Source: Candidatus Thioglobus sp. (lineage in GTDB: Bacteria > Pseudomonadota > Gammaproteobacteria > PS1 > Pseudothioglobaceae). From it: DNA of 42,323 bases. The stretch is from assembly GCA_029936515.1 (NCBI GenBank), contig JAPYSK010000007.1, positions 1 to 42,323 on the forward strand, written 5' to 3'. Under the pieces are notes generated by a model, which saw only the letters and a program-made list of their open reading frames with translations, ran no database searches and was not told the origin of the DNA. A program made the position numbers and the translations under genes. Of the stretch, positions 1-10,727 are shown piece after piece (position 1 is the stretch's first letter; every line of letters begins with the position of its first letter).

Positions 1-1
1 C

Positions 2-2038
2 ATGAAAACGCAAGACTTTTTATTAGAATTAGGTACTGAAGAATTGCCGCCAAAGCTTTTATTAAAGCTTTCAGAATCCCTAAAGAATAACATTATTAAC
101 GAGCTTGAGCAGCTCAATATATCAATGTCTAATGTAATTGCATACGCCACTCCGAGACGTCTAGCAATAACTATTACTGAATTACAAAGCAAGCAGCAAG
201 ATCAAATTATTGAAAAGAAAGGACCCTCAGTAGAATCACCAGATAAGGCGATAGAGGGTTTTGCTAAGTCTTGTGGTGTTGATATAAGTGAACTTAAGAA
301 GCGCTCTCTTGGAAATAAAGAGTATTACTTTTATAAAACCCAAGAGACGGGAAAAAGTATTCAGAGCTTGCTGCCTAGGGTTATTGAGTCCTCAATAAAT
401 AATATCCCAATCACTAGAGCTATGAAGTGGGGAAATTTGGACTACTCTTTTGTTAGACCAGTGCACTGGCTGGTGATGATGCTTGATAATGAAGTTGTAC
501 CAGCTCATATTATGGGGCTAGAAAGTGGAAATACTACAAGAGGTTTAAGATCTAATAAAGACTCACTTTTAGAAATATCTCATGCAAATGACTATCACTC
601 AATCATGCTCAATAAAGCAAAAATAGAAGTCGATTTTAATAAACGTAAGGAAATCATTCGTCAACAAGTTTTAACAGTTGCCAAGACTAAAAATGCTGAA
701 GTAGTTATTGATGAGTTATTATTAGATGAGGTTTGCGCTCTGGTTGAATTTCCAAGAGCATTCTCAGGAAAATTTGATAAAAGATTCTTAACTGTTCCTG
801 AAGAGGCGCTGATATCAGCTATGAAATTACATCAAAAATACTTTCATATGGTTGATAGTAAGGGTAACTTATTGCATTTTTTCATCTCAGTTGCAAATAT
901 TGAATCAACAAATCTACAGGTGATTATTGAAGGAAATGAACGCGTTATTCACCCAAGACTTGCAGATGCGGAGTTTTTTTGGAATCAAGATAAATTAGTT
1001 AGACTTGATCAAAGACTTGGTGAACTGGAGAATGTTTTGTTTATGAAGTCATTGGGTTCAATGGCTGAAAAAGCAAAGCGCATTGAATCTCTTAGTAATT
1101 ATATTGCTGGTTTGGTTGGATTTGATGCTGATATTTCTGCGAGGGCAGGATTATTATCTAAATCTGACCTAATGAGTGAGATGGTCGGAGAGTTTGCTGA
1201 TTTACAGGGCATTATGGGTGGCTACTATGCACTTAATGATGGTGAGTCAAAGGCTGTTTCAATTGCCATTAGAGAGCACTATCAGCCAAGATTTTCTGGG
1301 GACAAATTACCATCAACAAACGAAGGTCTTGTGGTCGCAATTGCGGACAAACTGGATACAATTACAGGTATTTATGGTATCGGGCAGGCACCAACAGGAT
1401 CCAAAGATCCTTTCGCCCTTAGAAGGTTGGCATTGGGGTTGCTACGAATATTACTAGAATCTCGAATAGAGCTTAATCTAAAAGAGCTGATCGATTTTTC
1501 TCTAAACTTGCATTTAAAAGAAGTAGATAGAGATTCCTCTTTGTCAATTTATCAATTTATGATGGACCGCCTTAAAGCATACTATAAGGATTTGGGCGTA
1601 GATAGTAGTATCTATGAGGCAGTTCTTGCAGTTAGTCCCAGCTCTCCATTTGATTTTCATCAGAGAGTTGAGGCGCTTAATGAATTTACTCAAAAAAACG
1701 AATCGAAGAGTTTAATTGAATCCAACAAGCGAATCGCTAACATTCTTAAGGATTTTGAGGGAGATCATGATAAGTTAAACTCGAAGATGCTGCTTGAGGA
1801 ATCAGAGAAAAAACTTTATACGGTAACTGAATTAATTACTAAGCAATTAACTGAGAAACAAGACTATAAAGCTATTATGCGATCTTTACTTGATTTAAAA
1901 GATGTAATTGATACTTTCTTTGAAACAGTCATGGTTAATGCCGACGATTTAGAGGTAAGAAAGGCCCGTCTGATGCTTATAAGTCGTGTGAGGGCTTTAT
2001 TTTTATCGGTAGCTGATATCTCCTATCTATCATCTTAA
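2..2038 (+). CDS. glyS: Glycine--tRNA ligase beta subunit
   Basis: 678-aa ORF starting [18 protein letters not shown], with typical GlyS motifs ([22 protein letters not shown]). The alpha subunit would lie upstream of the window. Confidence 0.97.
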   Translation: MKTQDFLLELGTEELPPKLLLKLSESLKNNIINELEQLNISMSNVIAYATPRRLAITITELQSKQQDQIIEKKGPSVESPDKAIEGFAKSCGVDISELKKRSLGNKEYYFYKTQETGKSIQSLLPRVIESSINNIPITRAMKWGNLDYSFVRPVHWLVMMLDNEVVPAHIMGLESGNTTRGLRSNKDSLLEISHANDYHSIMLNKAKIEVDFNKRKEIIRQQVLTVAKTKNAEVVIDELLLDEVCALVEFPRAFSGKFDKRFLTVPEEALISAMKLHQKYFHMVDSKGNLLHFFISVANIESTNLQVIIEGNERVIHPRLADAEFFWNQDKLVRLDQRLGELENVLFMKSLGSMAEKAKRIESLSNYIAGLVGFDADISARAGLLSKSDLMSEMVGEFADLQGIMGGYYALNDGESKAVSIAIREHYQPRFSGDKLPSTNEGLVVAIADKLDTITGIYGIGQAPTGSKDPFALRRLALGLLRILLESRIELNLKELIDFSLNLHLKEVDRDSSLSIYQFMMDRLKAYYKDLGVDSSIYEAVLAVSPSSPFDFHQRVEALNEFTQKNESKSLIESNKRIANILKDFEGDHDKLNSKMLLEESEKKLYTVTELITKQLTEKQDYKAIMRSLLDLKDVIDTFFETVMVNADDLEVRKARLMLISRVRALFLSVADISYLSS

Positions 2039-2042
2039 CTAA

Positions 2043-2477
2043 ATGAAAGCACTAATTCAACGAGTAACATCTTCAAGTGTTGAAGTTGATGGCACTAATG
2101 TTGGTCAAATTAACAAAGGTCTGCTGGTATTTATTGGTATTGAAAAATTAGATGAGTTATCTCATGCCGACAAAATGATCAATAAAATACTTTCTTATCG
2201 AGTCTTTTCTGATGAAAATGATAAGATGAATTTAAGTGTTAGTGACATCAATGGCGATGTTTTGATAGTATCACAATTTACACTTGCTGCAGATACTAAG
2301 AATGGTACTAGAGCAGGATTTTCAAATGCTATGAACCCATTAGAGGCAGAAAATATATACGATTACATGGTAGAAAAATTTAAAACATTTCTCAATATTC
2401 AGAGCGGAGTTTTTGGCGCTGATATGAAAGTTTCATTGGTAAACGATGGCCCCGTAACCTTTCTTCTAGAATGTTAG
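2043..2477 (+). CDS. dtd: D-aminoacyl-tRNA deacylase
   Basis: MKALIQRVTSSSVEVDG, SQFTLAADTKNGTRAGFSNAM and NDGPVTF motifs of the Dtd family; starts 4 nt after glyS. Confidence 0.97.
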   Translation: MKALIQRVTSSSVEVDGTNVGQINKGLLVFIGIEKLDELSHADKMINKILSYRVFSDENDKMNLSVSDINGDVLIVSQFTLAADTKNGTRAGFSNAMNPLEAENIYDYMVEKFKTFLNIQSGVFGADMKVSLVNDGPVTFLLEC

Positions 2478-2526
2478 AATCTCTTTTGAGTTTTTGATTT
2501 AAACTTTATTTTCTTAAAGGTACATC

Positions 2527-2871
2527 ATGAATAATTTTGTTAAAATTTATGGAATTAAGAACTGTGATACTGTCAAAAAAGCGCTAAAGTATTTGATTGA
2601 TAATGATGTTTCTTATGAATTTATTGATTACAGAAAGAGTCCGCTTTCAAGTAAAGAATTTCAAGCAATGATTGACTCAGTTGGCTCGGAGTTGTTAATT
2701 AATAAACGCTCAACAACATACCGGTCATTGACAGAAAATCAAAAAAATAAGATTGATCATGAGCTTGTAATGAAGTTTCCTACTCTTATAAGGAGGCCTG
2801 TTTTAGTGTATGGCGATAATATTATGGTTGGCTATAGTGAGAAGGAGTATTTAAATTTTTTTACTAAGTGA
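2527..2871 (+). CDS. ArsC/Spx/YffB-family reductase-like protein
   Basis: 114 aa with KIYGIKNCDTVKKALKYL and RRPVLVYGDNIMVGYSEKEY, typical of the Spx/ArsC family. Confidence 0.85.
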   Translation: MNNFVKIYGIKNCDTVKKALKYLIDNDVSYEFIDYRKSPLSSKEFQAMIDSVGSELLINKRSTTYRSLTENQKNKIDHELVMKFPTLIRRPVLVYGDNIMVGYSEKEYLNFFTK

Positions 2872-2881
2872 TATTGATTAG

Positions 2882-3238
2882 CTACTGAGCTTCAAGCTCT
2901 TTTCTAACCTCATCCATATTAATAGTTTTGGCTTTTTCTAGGAGATCCTCTAAGTCCTTTCCTGAGATTGATCCAGGCTGAGAAAAAATACCTATACCTT
3001 CACGAAAAATCATTAATGTCGGGATTGAGCGAATTCTAAAATGAGCACCCAGCGCTTGCTCATCTTCTGTATTTATTTTAGCAAAGGCGACACCATCAAC
3101 TTTTTCTGAAGTTTCTTTAAAGGTTGGGGCAAATTGCAAGCATGGTCCGCACCATGGGGCCCAGAAATCTATAATTACAATTTCGTTGTTTGCAATAGTT
3201 TCATCAAAATTTGATTGTGTAAGATCTAAAACAGCCAT
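2882..3238 (-). CDS. trxA: Thioredoxin-family protein
   Basis: WAPWCGPC active site and SIPTLMIFREG cis-Pro region; 118 aa. Confidence 0.9.
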   Translation of the reverse strand: MAVLDLTQSNFDETIANNEIVIIDFWAPWCGPCLQFAPTFKETSEKVDGVAFAKINTEDEQALGAHFRIRSIPTLMIFREGIGIFSQPGSISGKDLEDLLEKAKTINMDEVRKELEAQ

Positions 3239-3325
3239 AAAACTCCTTTTGTAAAAATTGAAAAATTATTATAACTTTTTTACTAAAATATTGGCTTGTT
3301 TTTCTGTAACTGTTAGAATACTCTA

Positions 3326-3796
3326 ATGAATATATTAGGCATAGATCCTGGTTCAAGAATCACTGGTTTCGGACTGATAAAAGCTGACAAACTTAAATTT
3401 AGTTATGTTAATAGTGGGTGTATTCGAACTCAAGGTGATTTAAATGAACGCATTGTTACAATATACTCAGGAATTAAAGAAATTCTTTCAAAGCATGAAG
3501 TTGATATAGTGGTTATTGAGAGGGTTTTTATGCGCCCAGATAGGCCAAATCCTGATGCCGCAATAAAACTTGGTCATGCACGAGGAGCAATTATTTCAGC
3601 TGCTGGAGGTCAGGGAATTCCAATGGTAGATTACACAGCAAACCAAATCAAGAAGGCAGTTGTTGGAAGAGGCCATGCTAGTAAAGAGCAGGTTTCTTTT
3701 ATGGTTCAGCAACTATTAAAATTGAATAAAGCACCACAAGCTGATGCAGGAGATGCCTTAGCTGGAGCTATTTGTCATGCCTATCACGCTCTATAG
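3326..3796 (+). CDS. ruvC: Holliday junction endodeoxyribonuclease RuvC
   Basis: MNILGIDPGSRITGFG, ERVFMRPDRPNPDAAIKLGHARG and DAGDALAGAICHA motifs. Confidence 0.97.
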   Translation: MNILGIDPGSRITGFGLIKADKLKFSYVNSGCIRTQGDLNERIVTIYSGIKEILSKHEVDIVVIERVFMRPDRPNPDAAIKLGHARGAIISAAGGQGIPMVDYTANQIKKAVVGRGHASKEQVSFMVQQLLKLNKAPQADAGDALAGAICHAYHAL

Positions 3797-3800
3797 AGGG

Positions 3801-4937
3801 TTAGCTAAAGTAAGCTTTAACTTCCCCAAAACCTGGTAATTTTTTAATGATTTCAGAAAGTTCTGAATTAATTTCTAGGACGTCCTTATTTTTTAAATAA
3901 CTAGATGAGAGATAAAAGTCCACTAAGATTTCACCATCTAGATAATGAAGTTGAGTTCTATCAATTTTATAATGACAATTTTCAAGTTTAAGAGACTGGT
4001 TAATAATTTTTAATGCCTGAGCTCTCTCAGGGAGGTTTTTATATGGTGTATTATCTTTTTCTTCATCATTTTCGGGATCAATATGAACAGTCACATCATC
4101 CAGATCTTCAAAGCACTCTTTAGCGACACGCTCAACACTTATACTAATGATATGACCTTCACTTACTGATAAAAAAGGGTTTACTTGAACATGAACATCG
4201 GCTGATTTTTTATGACCAACCTTTCTCGTTCTCAACGTATGAACGCTTTTAACTCCTTTGATTCCAGATAGTGCCGAGTGAAGAATTTTTATATCTTCTG
4301 GGTCAATTGATGTATCCACTAACTCTTTGGTAGCTTCGAAACCAAGTTTCCAACCAATATAAATAATCATTACGCCAACTATAATTGCTGCAAGACTGTC
4401 CAAGAAGAAATAACCATTTGATGCGCCAATAATACCAACAATAACTACAATTGAAGAAAACGCATCAGTACGGTGATGCCAAGCATTAGCTTTTAGAAGA
4501 TCCGACTTAATGTTTTTAGCAACTTTAACTGTATACCAATATAAAGCTTCTTTGCTAATAATTGATAATGCCGCAGTAGCAATCAGCCAACCTTCATACT
4601 TTAAAGCAGTGGCATCAGTAAAACGACCAATTCCATCGAAAATAATAATGGTGCCAACAATTGCCAAAAAAATGCTTAATCCAAGAGTAGCTACTGTTTC
4701 AAATCGCTCATGACCATAAGGGTGGTCGTCATCAGGAGCCTCACCCGAAAGCTTCGCTGCATACCAAGTGATCCAATCAGTTAGTAAGTCTGAGAATGAG
4801 TGAATACCATCTGCTATTAATGCACCTGACTGACCAATAACGCCAACAATGATTTTAATAGTTGAAAGTAAAAAATCTACTACGGCGCCAATAACTGTGG
4901 CTTTTTGACTTTTTTTTGTGCGAACTTGAGAGTGCAT
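3801..4937 (-). CDS. Cation diffusion facilitator (FieF-like)
   Basis: ALIADGIHSFSDLLTDWI, HPYGHERFET and HHRTDAFSS metal-site motifs of the CDF family. Confidence 0.92.
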   Translation of the reverse strand: MHSQVRTKKSQKATVIGAVVDFLLSTIKIIVGVIGQSGALIADGIHSFSDLLTDWITWYAAKLSGEAPDDDHPYGHERFETVATLGLSIFLAIVGTIIIFDGIGRFTDATALKYEGWLIATAALSIISKEALYWYTVKVAKNIKSDLLKANAWHHRTDAFSSIVVIVGIIGASNGYFFLDSLAAIIVGVMIIYIGWKLGFEATKELVDTSIDPEDIKILHSALSGIKGVKSVHTLRTRKVGHKKSADVHVQVNPFLSVSEGHIISISVERVAKECFEDLDDVTVHIDPENDEEKDNTPYKNLPERAQALKIINQSLKLENCHYKIDRTQLHYLDGEILVDFYLSSSYLKNKDVLEINSELSEIIKKLPGFGEVKAYFS

Positions 4938-5030
4938 TTTCTAAATAGTTAATATTTTTTTTGTATTTATTTTATTCTAATGTGGCATTAGTACTTATTA
5001 ATAAAATCTAATAGCACTATGTAATTAGAG

Positions 5031-7088
5031 TCATTCTATAATAATATTATATTCTGGAAGTGAATTGAGCAGATGTTTTCCATAAAACTTAGTAACTAAT
5101 CTGTTATCAAAAATTGTAATCTTACCAGTATCTGTTTCTGTCCTAATAAGTCTTCCACTTGCTTGAATTAATCTTAATGAAGCATCTGGTAATGAGATCT
5201 CCATAAAGGAGTTTCGGTTTAAAGATTCAAGATAAGACTGTGTGGTTTTTTCTAATGGAGAACTTGGAACACTAAAACGTAATTTAGCAATTATCACGTG
5301 GTTTAAATTATCCCCTTTGAGGTCAACACCCTCTGCAAAGCTATCCAGTCCAAAGATAATGCTGCCTTTTCCTTTTCTGCGTTTTTCTATATGTCTTTGT
5401 AAAATATTTTTTTTACTATATTCGCCTTGAATTAAAATTTTACAATCCATTGATTTTTCTAATAAATCTGCGACCATTTGCATTTGGTTATTTGATGCAA
5501 AAAGTACTAATGTAGCTTCATTTTGATCTATACGGTTTTTAAGTTCTATTGCAATTTCTTGAGTATGCTCAAAAACTTCAGAAGGGCTTGCAGTAATTTT
5601 TGCAACTATAAAGTCTACTTCTTTATGATTAAAAGGTGAAGCCAGACGAAGGTATTGATTTTCATTTGATTTCAAACCCAGCTGCTGATTTAATCGTTCG
5701 AAGCTTCCTAGCGCGGTTAAAGTGGCGGAAGTTAATATAACGCCTGCAGATTTAGACCATATAAGATTATCTAAAAAACTTGAAACATCAATCTTTGCAG
5801 TGTTGAGATGATAATTAGTTTTTTTATTAGCTAGTTTTGATTTTTCTATCCAATTACTAACTGGTGGCTGTTCTGCATTATAACCCTGCGAGAATGTATT
5901 TAGAAGAGACAAAATAGAGGATAAATTTTGATTATTCTGACCTATTATATTATTTAAATTATCAGTTGTAGATTGTTCAATATTATTGCTCTTAGAATAA
6001 TCCTCCCAATGTTCTTTATGACCAGAAAAATTACTAAATGCCAAGTTAAAAATGTTTAATAAGTTTTTAGTTAGATTAATTACCTCGCTTGAAACTCCGG
6101 CTATTGAAAATAAATGCACCTCATCTAAATATTCAAAATTTGAGATGACTTCAATTAAGTCATCAATCGCTTCATCTGTTTTTTCAATAAAGCTTTCAGA
6201 GATCTTTTGTTTTGTTGTTTTTGCAATTTGATCAATCGAGCTATGGCATTGACGTATTGAAGTTTTCATGAATTCAGTACTACTGCTTATTGAAAAATGA
6301 GATAGTGCTTTTTGAGAGAAGTGGTGAGCTTCATCAAAAACAAAAATACAATCCTCAACATCTGGAAGGATGTTGTTCCCATTAATAATGTCAGCTAATA
6401 CGAGATCATGATTAGCAATAATAACTTCTGATTGTGATGCTTTCTTCCTGGCCTTGAAAAAGGCGCAGTCATCATAAAATTCACAACTTTTAGCATTACA
6501 GGTGAATCGGTTGCATGCAACTTTTTGCCAAAGAGATTTATCTGGAGGACTCTCAAGGTCATCAATTTCGCCACTCCACCTTGTTGCTGAATAATCATCA
6601 CTCATCATGTTAAGTGTATCAAGATCATTTTGGCTTGGCTTTTCATCCCAAAGAAGTGCCTCCTCAAAAAGTGCTTGAGAGGAAGAGTTTGCCTCAGTCA
6701 GATTAATTAAGTTTCGAATACAGACATAACGAGATCTTCCTTTAGCTAAAGCATATTCGAAATCAACCGAAGAGTATTTTTTTGCTTCAACTATATCTTT
6801 ATTAAGAATTTGTTCTTGAAGGGCTATATTTGCAGAGGCTATGACAAGTTTTTTATTTTTTGCTTTTGCAATTGGCAAGCAACTTACTAAATATGCCATT
6901 GTTTTGCCTGTTCCCGTAGGAGCTTCTACACAAAGAATTGGGTTTGATTCAGGGAATTCACCCGTTAATGTATTTGCTATCTCAGCAATCATTTTGTTTT
7001 GTGATGAACGATTGGTGAAATTAGGAATTTGGGTCTTCGCAGCTTCAAACGAAGAGCGTATCTGCTTTTTTATTGTTGGGCTGAGCAT
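5031..7088 (-). CDS. dinG: ATP-dependent DNA helicase of the DinG/YoaA family
   Basis: Walker A EAPTGTGKT, DEAH box FDEAHHF, Fe-S cysteine cluster CNRFTCNAKSCEFYDDC, QASGRLIRTETDTG motif VI. Confidence 0.92.
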   Translation of the reverse strand: MLSPTIKKQIRSSFEAAKTQIPNFTNRSSQNKMIAEIANTLTGEFPESNPILCVEAPTGTGKTMAYLVSCLPIAKAKNKKLVIASANIALQEQILNKDIVEAKKYSSVDFEYALAKGRSRYVCIRNLINLTEANSSSQALFEEALLWDEKPSQNDLDTLNMMSDDYSATRWSGEIDDLESPPDKSLWQKVACNRFTCNAKSCEFYDDCAFFKARKKASQSEVIIANHDLVLADIINGNNILPDVEDCIFVFDEAHHFSQKALSHFSISSSTEFMKTSIRQCHSSIDQIAKTTKQKISESFIEKTDEAIDDLIEVISNFEYLDEVHLFSIAGVSSEVINLTKNLLNIFNLAFSNFSGHKEHWEDYSKSNNIEQSTTDNLNNIIGQNNQNLSSILSLLNTFSQGYNAEQPPVSNWIEKSKLANKKTNYHLNTAKIDVSSFLDNLIWSKSAGVILTSATLTALGSFERLNQQLGLKSNENQYLRLASPFNHKEVDFIVAKITASPSEVFEHTQEIAIELKNRIDQNEATLVLFASNNQMQMVADLLEKSMDCKILIQGEYSKKNILQRHIEKRRKGKGSIIFGLDSFAEGVDLKGDNLNHVIIAKLRFSVPSSPLEKTTQSYLESLNRNSFMEISLPDASLRLIQASGRLIRTETDTGKITIFDNRLVTKFYGKHLLNSLPEYNIIIE

Positions 7089-7097
7089 TAAATATAT

Positions 7098-8069
7098 TTA
7101 AGATTGTCTTTCTAGGGACAATTCACATAAAAGCTTTAGAGCGGATCGATAATTTGATTCTGGGATAACTTTTAATGAATTTAGAGCCTTTATAGATTCA
7201 TCTTTTGCAACATTTCGGCTAAACTCAAATGCATTGACATTGACAAGGATATCAACAATATTATCAATATTTGATACATCTGCTTCAGTTATAGCATTGG
7301 TAAGAATTTTATTTTCTTTACCAGTTGTTTGCTCAAGAGCATAAATCATAGGTAGGGTAACTTTTCCTTCAGATAGGTCATCACCAATTTCTTTTCCAAT
7401 CATTGATGAATCCGACTCATAGTCTAGATTGTCATCAATGATCTGAAAGGCATTACCTAGGTGCATACCAAAACTACCAAGTGCGGTAATTAGTTCTTCA
7501 GAGGATTCAGATAAAATTCCTGCTATTTGGCATGCTGCTTTAAAAAGACAGGCAGTTTTTTGTTCAATAACTTCGAAATACTCAGATCGAGAAACTTTAG
7601 CATTTCTAATGTTTAGGAGCTGCAACACTTCTCCCTCTGATATTTGGTTTGTTGCCTTTGATAGCACCCTCATGATTTCCATAGAGTTTGGTTCAACCAT
7701 AATTTCAAATGCTCTGGAATATAGAAAGTCACCTACAAGAACACTTGGTGCATTTCCCCATAATTCATTAGCTGTATTCTGTCCACGACGAGTTGCTGAC
7801 TCATCAACCACATCATCATGAAGCAAAGTTGCAGTATGGATAAGTTCTATTACTACAGCCATTGCGTGATGATCTTTTCCACTATAGCTTGTAGCTCTTG
7901 CGCACAATAATAAAAGAAGAGGTCTAATACGCTTTCCGCCAGAATTTATAATGTAGTGACTCATTTGATTAATAAGTTCGACATTTGAATTTAACCGGTT
8001 GATGAGAATGTCATCCATCATCTCAAGATCACTCTTCATAAGAGCTTGAATTTCACTAAAATTTTGCAT
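7098..8069 (-). CDS. ispB: Octaprenyl/polyprenyl diphosphate synthase
   Basis: First Asp-rich motif LLHDDVVDES and second motif QIIDDNLDY; GGKRIRPLLLLL. Confidence 0.94.
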   Translation of the reverse strand: MQNFSEIQALMKSDLEMMDDILINRLNSNVELINQMSHYIINSGGKRIRPLLLLLCARATSYSGKDHHAMAVVIELIHTATLLHDDVVDESATRRGQNTANELWGNAPSVLVGDFLYSRAFEIMVEPNSMEIMRVLSKATNQISEGEVLQLLNIRNAKVSRSEYFEVIEQKTACLFKAACQIAGILSESSEELITALGSFGMHLGNAFQIIDDNLDYESDSSMIGKEIGDDLSEGKVTLPMIYALEQTTGKENKILTNAITEADVSNIDNIVDILVNVNAFEFSRNVAKDESIKALNSLKVIPESNYRSALKLLCELSLERQS

Positions 8070-8075
8070 AAGGAT

Positions 8076-8693
8076 TTATTTTAACTGACTTGCAAGTAGA
8101 TAAACTTCTTTAGATCTAGGGCGTGATGCCTTTGGCTTTATTATTGAAACTTTTTTAAAAATTTGGCGTGCATTTTTAACATAAGCATCAAAACCATCAC
8201 CTTGGAAAACCTTTACAATAAAGTGTCCATTTATTGTTAAGGTTTTAACTGCAATATCTAAAGCTAATTCAGCTAGATACATTGATTTTGGAAGGTCAAC
8301 GGATAGTTGACCACTCATATTAGGAGCCATATCAGAAAGAACAATATCAATTGAATTTTCATTAGTTAATTTTAATAATTCGTCGTAAACTGTTTGTTCA
8401 GTAAAATCTCCCTGTATAAAATTAACCCCATCTATTTTTTCAATTGATAATATATCACTAGCTATTACTTGGCCAGAGTCTCCCACTATTTTTGCAGCAA
8501 CTTGAGACCATCCGCCCGGGGCTGCACCAAGATCAAGAACTTTATTACCTTTTTTGATAATTTTATTTTTTTCAATGATTTCAAGTAACTTATAGACAGC
8601 TCTGCATCTATAACCCTCTTTTTGAGCTTTTTTTACGTATTCATCATTTAAATGCTCATGCATCCAACGACGTGAGCTTCCTTTTTTTGCCAC
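8076..8693 (-). CDS. rlmE: 23S rRNA (uridine 2'-O)-methyltransferase
   Basis: [44 protein letters not shown] and DMAPNMSG motifs of RlmE/FtsJ. Confidence 0.96.
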   Translation of the reverse strand: MAKKGSSRRWMHEHLNDEYVKKAQKEGYRCRAVYKLLEIIEKNKIIKKGNKVLDLGAAPGGWSQVAAKIVGDSGQVIASDILSIEKIDGVNFIQGDFTEQTVYDELLKLTNENSIDIVLSDMAPNMSGQLSVDLPKSMYLAELALDIAVKTLTINGHFIVKVFQGDGFDAYVKNARQIFKKVSIIKPKASRPRSKEVYLLASQLK

Positions 8694-8839
8694 AACTAAA
8701 AATTATTAATAATAAAGTATTGCAGTTATTTTATAAGAGTAAAGCTTCTAGCAAGCTTAAATTGATTTTGAATTAGATTGAGCTTTACATAGTTTTTACG
8801 GGATAATGTGCCATCAATTTTTAATGAGTACAGCATTTA

Positions 8840-10651
8840 ATGACTAACAACCTCAGAAACATCGCAATCATTGCTCACGTAGACCATGGAAAGACGACGC
8901 TTGTAGACAAACTACTTTCCCAGTCTCAGACCTTTGACGATCGATTCCAAACAACGGAACGTATGATGGATTCTAATGACCTAGAAAAGGAAAGAGGAAT
9001 TACAATTAGCTCAAAGAACACTGCAATAAAGTGGGGGGATTATAGAATTAATATTGTTGATACTCCTGGCCATGCTGACTTTGGTGGTGAAGTTGAAAGG
9101 GTTCTTTCGATGGTGGATAGTGTTTTACTATTAGTTGATGCCGTTGATGGACCAATGCCTCAAACCCGATTTGTCACAAAAAAAGCATTTGAGCAAGGTC
9201 TTAATCCTATAGTAGTAATCAATAAGATTGACAGGCCCAGTGCACGTCCAGACTGGGTAATTGACCAAGTCTTTGACTTGTTTGATCAGCTCGGAGCCAC
9301 TGAAGAGCAATTAGATTTCCCTGTTATATATGCCTCAGCACTGGGCGGCTACGCTTCTGAAGATGATGGTGTTAGAGAGGGCGATATGACACCAATGTTT
9401 GAAGTAATTGTTAATAAAGTTCAGGCACCCAATGTTGATCTTGATGGCCCGTTCCAAATGCAAATTACTTCTTTGGATTACTCTTCATTTGTAGGTGCTA
9501 TAGGTATTGGACGAATTGAAAGAGGCATCGCCAAGAAAAATATGCAGAATGTTTTAGTTTCTCCTGATGGCTCAAAGCGTAACATCAAAATTGTTCAGCT
9601 ATTAGGCTTTAATGGCCTTGAAAGGCATGAAGTAAGTACTGCAAATGCAGGAGATATCGTGGGAATAGTTGGTATCGAAAACATATCAATTTCAGATACA
9701 ATTTGTGACTCTTCAAAAGTAGAGCCATTGCCCCCTTTAAGTATAGATGAACCGACAGTAAGCATGGCATTTCGAGTTAATGATTCACCATTTGCAGGGC
9801 TTGATGGTAAATACATAACATCTAGAAATATAAGAGAGCGCCTTGATAAGGAGCTTATCTATAATGTTGCCCTAAGGGTTGAGAATACACAAGACTCTTC
9901 AGAGTTCGTGGTATCTGGCAGAGGTGAGTTACACCTTTCAATCTTAATCGAAACGATGCGCAGAGAAGGCTTTGAATTATCTGTCGGAAGACCGCAAGTT
10001 ATTCTAAAAGAAATTGATGGTGTTACATGTGAGCCTTTTGAAGATTTAACGGTTGATGTTGAATCTGTCCACCAGGGCTATGTGATGGAGAAATTAGGAG
10101 AGAGAAAGGCAGAACTTACTAATATGACACCAGATGGCAAAGGTCGAGTGAAACTCGATTTTATGATTCCAGCTAGAGGCTTAATAGGTTTTCGAACTGA
10201 GTTTTTAACGGCAACCACTGGAACTGGACTTATGTATTCAACATTTGACTCTTATAGGCCTCAAAAACAGGGCAAGATTGGACAAAGAACTAATGGCTCT
10301 CTAATTTCTATGAATCAAGGAAAATCAGTTGCTTATGCAATATTTAACCTACAAAAAAGTGGCAAATTCTTTATTGGGCATGGAGAGGATATATATGAAG
10401 GAATGGTTGTGGGAATTAATACGAGAGATAAAGATCTTGTAATTAATGTGATGAAGGGCAAGCAGTTAACTAATGTCAGAGCATCAGGTACTGATGAGGC
10501 GGTGGCTTTGACTCCACCAATAGCTCTAGATTTAGAGCAAGCCCTAGAGTTTATTGATGATGACGAACTGGTAGAAGTCACTCCTAACAATATCAGAATA
10601 CGTAAAAGATTACTCACGGAGAACCAAAGGAAACGTTCAAGGAATTTATAG
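8840..10651 (+). CDS. typA: GTP-binding translational protein TypA/BipA
   Basis: [50 protein letters not shown]; 603 aa. Confidence 0.97.
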   Translation: MTNNLRNIAIIAHVDHGKTTLVDKLLSQSQTFDDRFQTTERMMDSNDLEKERGITISSKNTAIKWGDYRINIVDTPGHADFGGEVERVLSMVDSVLLLVDAVDGPMPQTRFVTKKAFEQGLNPIVVINKIDRPSARPDWVIDQVFDLFDQLGATEEQLDFPVIYASALGGYASEDDGVREGDMTPMFEVIVNKVQAPNVDLDGPFQMQITSLDYSSFVGAIGIGRIERGIAKKNMQNVLVSPDGSKRNIKIVQLLGFNGLERHEVSTANAGDIVGIVGIENISISDTICDSSKVEPLPPLSIDEPTVSMAFRVNDSPFAGLDGKYITSRNIRERLDKELIYNVALRVENTQDSSEFVVSGRGELHLSILIETMRREGFELSVGRPQVILKEIDGVTCEPFEDLTVDVESVHQGYVMEKLGERKAELTNMTPDGKGRVKLDFMIPARGLIGFRTEFLTATTGTGLMYSTFDSYRPQKQGKIGQRTNGSLISMNQGKSVAYAIFNLQKSGKFFIGHGEDIYEGMVVGINTRDKDLVINVMKGKQLTNVRASGTDEAVALTPPIALDLEQALEFIDDDELVEVTPNNIRIRKRLLTENQRKRSRNL

Positions 10652-10653
10652 AA

Positions 10654-10686
10654 TCTTCATTGTTTCTTCATTGTTTCTTCATTTTT
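10654..10686. repeat. Tandem repeat with 11-bp period (TCTTCATTGTT), about 2.9 copies
   Basis: Direct reading: tcttcattgtt tcttcattgtt tcttcattttt. Confidence 0.9.
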
Positions 10687-10698
10687 TGCCTATATAAT
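10671..10698 (+). promoter_or_regulatory. Putative sigma-70 promoter for the RND gene
   Basis: TTGTTT (10671-10676), 16-bp spacer, TATAAT (10693-10698); ATG at 10728. Confidence 0.5.
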
Positions 10699-10727
10699 CA
10701 GCCCTTTCGCATTAAAAAATAGTTTTT

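Noticed and set aside
1176-1457. 93-aa ORF inside glyS
   Set aside because: Out-of-frame overlap with glyS, no family features.
8750-8766. AAGCTTCTAGCAAGCTT repeat upstream of typA
   Set aside because: Short, AT-rich context and built of a 6-bp self-palindrome; likely chance.
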